From assembly GCA_020636225.1 (NCBI GenBank), contig JACJYI010000004.1, positions 124,001-188,000 of the forward strand: a stretch of DNA of 64,000 nt, in the 5' to 3' direction. This document shows positions 60,114 to 64,000 of the stretch, piece by piece. This DNA is from Lewinellaceae bacterium. Lineage in GTDB: Bacteria > Bacteroidota > Bacteroidia > Chitinophagales > Saprospiraceae. A program made the translations under genes and the position numbers. The notes under the pieces are model-generated. The model saw only the letters and a list, made by a program, of their open reading frames with translations. It had not been told where the DNA came from and made no database searches. The stretch's first letter is position 1; every line of letters starts with the position of its first letter.

Positions 60114-61127
60114 ATGAAAGTAGCGGTTGTCGGGGTTACCGGCCTCGTCGGGACAGTGATGAACAAGGTGCTCGAAGAGCGCCAATTCCCCATTTCCGAG
60201 TATCTGGCTGTCGCCAGCGAGCGATCTGTCGGGAAACAGATCACCTTTCGCGGAAAGACCCATGCCGTGATCGGCCTGGCCGAGGCGGTAGAACGTCGGC
60301 CGGATATCGCCATTTTCAGCGCCGGGGGATCGGTCTCGCTGGAATGGGCCCCGAAGTTCGCTGCAGTCGGAACGACTGTCGTGGACAACAGCTCCGCATG
60401 GCGAATGGACCCCTCCAAGAAACTGGTCGTGCCGGAGATCAATGCCGGCACTTTGACCCCTGAGGACAAGATCATTGCCAATCCGAACTGTTCGACCATT
60501 CAGATGGTCATGGCCCTGGCTCCCTTGCACAAGGCCTATGGCATGGACCGGATCGTGGTGTCCACCTATCAATCCATTACCGGTACCGGGGTCAAGGCAG
60601 TGCGGCAATATGAGATGGAACGCAAGGAATTCAAGCTGGACAAGGACCAGATGGCCTACCATTACCCCATCTTCAACAATTGTATCCCGCAGTGTGATTC
60701 CTTCCTGGAGAATGACTACACCAAGGAGGAGATGAAGCTGGTACATGAGACCAGAAAGATTCTGGGGGACGCTGACCTGCGCATTACAGCCACGGCAGTG
60801 CGGGTACCTGTCCAGGGTGGCCATTCCGAATCGGTCAATGTGAGTTTCAAACGCGACTTTGACATGGCCGAGGTCCGGTCACTTCTGTCCAACACTCCCG
60901 GCGTCCGGGTGCTGGATGATCCGGCTTCCTTCCAGTATCCCATGCCCCTGTTGTCCCACGATCGCGATGAGGTCTTCGTCGGTCGGCTGCGACGGGACGA
61001 TTCCAATCCGAATACCCTGAATTGCTGGATCGTTGCCGACAATCTCCGCAAGGGTGCAGCCACCAATGCTGTCCAGATCGCCGAATATCTGGTCAGTCAT
61101 CAGTTAGTTGGCACAATTCATGTATAA
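60114..61127 (+). CDS. asd: Aspartate-semialdehyde dehydrogenase
   Basis: The 337-residue enzyme reduces aspartyl phosphate to the semialdehyde in lysine, threonine and methionine synthesis. MKVAVVGVTGLVGTVMNKVL is the NADP-binding start, AIFSAGGSVSLEWAPKFAAV a conserved region, and NPNCSTIQMVMALAPLHKAY contains the catalytic Cys. YQSITGTGVKAVRQYEME and RVPVQGGHSESVNVSFKRDF contribute substrate Glu/His positions. It uses the Cys-type Asd of Gram-positive and Bacteroidota bacteria. No aspartokinase gene is adjacent. Confidence 0.95.
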   Translation: MKVAVVGVTGLVGTVMNKVLEERQFPISEYLAVASERSVGKQITFRGKTHAVIGLAEAVERRPDIAIFSAGGSVSLEWAPKFAAVGTTVVDNSSAWRMDPSKKLVVPEINAGTLTPEDKIIANPNCSTIQMVMALAPLHKAYGMDRIVVSTYQSITGTGVKAVRQYEMERKEFKLDKDQMAYHYPIFNNCIPQCDSFLENDYTKEEMKLVHETRKILGDADLRITATAVRVPVQGGHSESVNVSFKRDFDMAEVRSLLSNTPGVRVLDDPASFQYPMPLLSHDRDEVFVGRLRRDDSNPNTLNCWIVADNLRKGAATNAVQIAEYLVSHQLVGTIHV

Positions 61128-61240
61128 AGAATTATAATATGTACAGGAAGCAGTATTCTGGCCGGAAAACTTGTTTCTCCACTGGAATGAGGCTAACTTG
61201 GACATCCCTACACTGCATTTGACTGAAAACCGATTGATAC

Positions 61241-62803
61241 ATGAGGACCAAGCTCGTACTTTGGGGCACGAACGCGAACGATGAACGCGTCTTGCTCGCG
61301 CTGGAATTATTGCCGGAAAAAAATGAAGTGAACCTCCACGTGTTCACTGAAGAACAAGCCACCGATGCCTTCACCAAGCAACTCATGGATGAGTGGCGAG
61401 TGGACAAGGAGGTGGCCTTTCCTGACCCGCATCAGATCATCAAGCGACCACTCACCATGACCGACGACCTCCTGCCGGAGGAATTCAAGGTCGAGCGAGG
61501 CGATGTCATCCAAAGAGCCCAGTCAGAATGGGCTTTTGTGGTCCTTTCCTACAAATTGCAGAAGACCTTCCAATCCGAGCTGGACAGTTTCCAGGAGCGG
61601 ATCAACCAGGCCCAGGAGTTCTCGAAGTCTCTGTGGGAAGAACTGAAGGGCTTCTGGGAAAAGGTCCAGGCCCAGGTCAGGGAACGGAATCTGTTCCGGG
61701 AACATGTCACTGATCTGCGCGAGCATTCCAATGAGCTGTTCAATCAGATGAAAAAGCTTCGGCAGGCAGCGGATAACCAGTTCCGCCGGACCTCTTCCGA
61801 GGTAGCCAAGGAGTTCAGTGAAAAGCTGGAGGCTCTGCAGGCCAAGATCGATGAAGGCAAGCACCTGATCAATGCATTCGAAGATCTGAAAAAGCTGCAG
61901 CGGGAATACCATGACCTCCAACTGACCCGGGACGACCGGAACAAGTTGTGGGCGCGGATGGATGCGGCCTTCAAGGCGGTCAAGGAGAAGCGCTTCGGGA
62001 ACAAACCCGCCGGAGGGGCAGGTGATGCCTATACTCGTGTAGAACGTCGCTACCAGGGATTGATGTCTGCGCTTGATAAAATGCAGAAATCCATCGATCG
62101 GGATGAAAAGGATCTCCATTTTGAGACCAGACGGGCCCATGACAGCGACGGCCAGCTGGAAATGCAGATCCGCCAGGCCAAGATCAATATGATCACGGAG
62201 CGGGTCAACTCCAAGAAGGAAAAGATGGCCGACATGGTCAGGACCCGTGAGGATCTGGAGCGCCGGATGGCCTCCATCAAGGCCAAAATGGCCGAGGAAG
62301 AAGAGAAGAAAAAGGTGGAAGAAGCCAAACTGGCGGTCAAGGAACGGATCGCCAGGGAGATCGAGGATACCAATAAAGGACTGGAAGAGGTCGCCGACAA
62401 ACTGGAGGCCGCTGCCCAGGAGATCGCCGAACAACAACATCCGGTCCCTGCCAAGACCAAGAAGGCGAAGAAGGAGGAGGCCGAGGTTGCTTCGGACGCC
62501 CCGGAGAGCTCCACTTCCGAGGAAGGGGCAGAAACTCCGGTTGCCGAGCCGGTTGATCCTCCTGCACCAGCAGAAGCTGCACCCGTAATGGAAGAACCCG
62601 CTGTCGAGGAAACACCCGTCGCGGAGGCGAGCCCGGAAGAAACGGTAGCTGCCGATACGGTGGAAACCTACCCTGAAGACGATGTTGCCGTGGCGGTTGC
62701 CCCGGAGGAACCGTCAGCAACAGAAGCCGGGGAAGAGGCGAATGCAGCAGATGAAACCGAGGAAACAACGGCCTCCGTTGTGGAAGCGGAGAAAAAGGAT
62801 TAG
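61241..62803 (+). CDS. Coiled-coil protein with acidic Ala/Pro/Glu-rich tail, function unknown
   Basis: The 520-residue product starts MRTKLVLWGTNANDERVLLA (small alpha-beta start), then shows long heptad-like helices (about residues 100-400) full of Glu, Lys, Gln and Leu: QSELDSFQERINQAQEFSKS, AKEFSEKLEALQAKIDEGKH, RTREDLERRMASIKAKMAEE. Residues about 405-520 are a low-complexity tail rich in Glu, Ala, Pro, Thr and Val. There is no signal peptide or membrane helix. It resembles conserved Bacteroidota proteins that have no function assigned. Confidence 0.75.
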   Translation: MRTKLVLWGTNANDERVLLALELLPEKNEVNLHVFTEEQATDAFTKQLMDEWRVDKEVAFPDPHQIIKRPLTMTDDLLPEEFKVERGDVIQRAQSEWAFVVLSYKLQKTFQSELDSFQERINQAQEFSKSLWEELKGFWEKVQAQVRERNLFREHVTDLREHSNELFNQMKKLRQAADNQFRRTSSEVAKEFSEKLEALQAKIDEGKHLINAFEDLKKLQREYHDLQLTRDDRNKLWARMDAAFKAVKEKRFGNKPAGGAGDAYTRVERRYQGLMSALDKMQKSIDRDEKDLHFETRRAHDSDGQLEMQIRQAKINMITERVNSKKEKMADMVRTREDLERRMASIKAKMAEEEEKKKVEEAKLAVKERIAREIEDTNKGLEEVADKLEAAAQEIAEQQHPVPAKTKKAKKEEAEVASDAPESSTSEEGAETPVAEPVDPPAPAEAAPVMEEPAVEETPVAEASPEETVAADTVETYPEDDVAVAVAPEEPSATEAGEEANAADETEETTASVVEAEKKD

Positions 62804-62848
62804 GACCCAACAACTATTTTGTCCAAAGGGCGTTCCGTCGACATCACT

Positions 62849-63733
62849 ATGAGCAGCTCGATGGAACGCCCTTCGTTTATCCCCTGGCTCCTGCTGGGTG
62901 TCCTCAGTATCATTTGGGGGAGTTCCTTCATTCTGATGAAACGTGGCCTGGAGATCTACGATCCGATCCAGGTAGCCGGCCTCCGGCTGAGCATTTCCTT
63001 CCTGGCCATGCTGCCCCTGGCCGTGCGCAACTGGCACAAGGTGACCCGCAGGGACTGGCCCTTCCTGGTCATCGTCGGCTGGGCGGGAAGCGGCTTTCCG
63101 GCCTTCCTGTTTGCCCTCGCCCAAACCCGCATTTCCTCCGCCGTGGCCGGCATGCTCAACTCCCTGACCCCCATCTTCACCCTGGCCCTGGGCATGCTCT
63201 TTTTCGGTCTGGCCTTCAAACGGGCATGGCTCACCGGTATCCTCCTGGGGTTGATCGGCGTGTTCATCATCATCGGACAGGTCAATCATTGGACCTTTGG
63301 AACCGCGGGGTGGTATGCCCTGGCGGCATTGGGCGCCACGATGTTCTATGCCACCAGTGGCAATACGGTCAAGGCCCGACTGGGCCATCTCGATTCGATG
63401 ACCATTGGCAGCCTGGGATTTTTTACGGTCGGATTTCCCGCCCTGCTGGTGTTGTTCAGTACTGACTTCATGTTCCAATTGCAGACCGAACCCCTGGCTT
63501 GGAGTGCCATGGGGTACATCGCCCTGCTGGCCATTTTCGGTACGGTCATCGCCTCGATCCTGTTCTACTACCTGATCGCCGAGACCGACCAGATCTTCGG
63601 TTCCATGGTCAGCTATCTCATTCCCCTGGTCGCCGTCGGGTGGGGCCTCCTGGACGGAGAAACCCTGCATTGGACGTATCTTGCAGGCCTGGTGCTCATC
63701 CTGGCCGGAGTGCGCACCGCCCGATCAACATGA
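62849..63733 (+). CDS. EamA-family (DMT superfamily) transporter
   Basis: The 294-residue protein has about ten membrane helices in the two-repeat EamA pattern: WLLLGVLSIIWGSSFILMKR, GLRLSISFLAMLPLAVRNW, RISSAVAGMLNSLTPIFTLA (the conserved core), GILLGLIGVFIIIGQVNHWT, then the second EamA repeat ending LAGLVLILAGVRTARST. Family members export amino acids or other metabolites; the substrate is unknown. The ATG at 62849 was taken because the upstream TTG frame adds non-hydrophobic residues. It overlaps the SET gene by 4 bases. Confidence 0.88.
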   Translation: MSSSMERPSFIPWLLLGVLSIIWGSSFILMKRGLEIYDPIQVAGLRLSISFLAMLPLAVRNWHKVTRRDWPFLVIVGWAGSGFPAFLFALAQTRISSAVAGMLNSLTPIFTLALGMLFFGLAFKRAWLTGILLGLIGVFIIIGQVNHWTFGTAGWYALAALGATMFYATSGNTVKARLGHLDSMTIGSLGFFTVGFPALLVLFSTDFMFQLQTEPLAWSAMGYIALLAIFGTVIASILFYYLIAETDQIFGSMVSYLIPLVAVGWGLLDGETLHWTYLAGLVLILAGVRTARST

Positions 63734-64000
63734 GTCTGCACATCCCCGGATTGTTTATTGCCGAATCAACAGGGAAAGGCCGCGGAGTATTTACGGCCGA
63801 GCCGCTGGAGCCCGGTGATGTCATCGAGATCTGTCCGGTGATCGTCCTGCCTGACCATGATTTACAGGTCATTCACCAGACGGGGCTGCACGATTACTAT
63901 TTCTTGTGGGGACCCCGACGGGAGCAGTGTGCCATCGCCCTGGGATATGGCTCCCTGTACAATCACAGCGATCACCCGAATGCGGAGATCGAGCTGGATT
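63730..64000 (+). CDS. SET-domain protein, N-terminal part (runs off the window)
   Basis: The visible 90 codons begin MSLHIPGLFIAESTGKGRGV (GKGRG is the usual SET entry motif), followed by FTAEPLEPGDVIEICPVIVL and YGSLYNHSDHPNAEIELD (NH motif that binds S-adenosylmethionine). SET enzymes methylate lysine, and bacterial members target ribosomal or DNA-binding proteins. It overlaps the transporter stop by ATGA, so the two are coupled. The 3' part of the gene is outside the window. Confidence 0.85.
   Translation, partial: MSLHIPGLFIAESTGKGRGVFTAEPLEPGDVIEICPVIVLPDHDLQVIHQTGLHDYYFLWGPRREQCAIALGYGSLYNHSDHPNAEIELD

Overview
The window looks like chromosomal DNA from a Bacteroidota bacterium of moderately high GC, probably near the Saprospiria, though I infer that grade from style and did not test it. 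The evidence is the Bacteroidota -7 promoter element TAnnTTTG a short distance upstream of many starts (14603, 22728, 31776, 44203, 60092 on +; 31613 and 38527 on -), the near absence of Shine-Dalgarno sequences, many exported proteins and lipoproteins, a DUF5916 outer-membrane protein, a lamin-tail protein and an ECF sigma/anti-sigma/DUF4097 operon. No rRNA, tRNA, CRISPR array, prophage or intact insertion sequence was seen.

Layout. 1-2000: minus-strand operon of exported proteins including a CsgG/LpoB-like protein. 2215-8448: accessory cluster with a WYL-domain regulator reading rightward and, reading leftward, a secreted HNH nuclease, a Cas4-like PD-(D/E)XK protein, an unknown protein, a VWA protein, another unknown, a secreted EEP nuclease/phosphatase, a small unknown and a broken gene. 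Two promoter regions in this cluster carry the same inverted repeat, GTGCA-N7-TGCAC, and it is the best candidate here for an undescribed system. 8801-17095: YpfJ-like metalloprotease, DNA polymerase I, a GT51 transglycosylase with a large N-terminal extension, an exported unknown and Xaa-Pro aminopeptidase. 17485-22614: inorganic-carbon locus (SbtA-like permease, beta-carbonic anhydrase overlapping a SulP transporter) with an ABC exporter pair between. 22740-27363: RNase HII, 3-hydroxyacyl-CoA dehydrogenase, PaaI-type thioesterase, adenosine deaminase and NADP-isocitrate dehydrogenase.

27429-28483 is about 1 kb of palindromic intergenic repeats. 28484-35523: GNAT, M1 aminopeptidase, MnmG and DnaX, the last with an A10 slippery run that should yield a short gamma form. 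35767-45943: DUF5916 protein, OmpH/Skp, kynurenine monooxygenase, sigma/anti-sigma/adhesin operon, acyl-CoA ligase, lipoprotein and TIGR02206 membrane protein. 46284-51342: Lhr-like helicase without a normal start codon, an AT-rich DUF433/DUF5615 toxin-antitoxin pair, a YCII protein and a phosphohexomutase. 52000-64000: Pcm, TadA, a TonB-domain lipoprotein, a diacylglycerol/undecaprenol kinase beside a degenerate EEP membrane protein, a lamin-tail protein, aspartate-semialdehyde dehydrogenase, a coiled-coil protein, a DMT transporter and the start of a SET-domain gene.

Intergenic DNA at 8449-8800, 27429-28483, 35524-35766, 45944-46283 and 51343-51999 is rich in short palindromes and dispersed repeats. 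Several families keep a fixed core while the stem bases vary in a compensated way.
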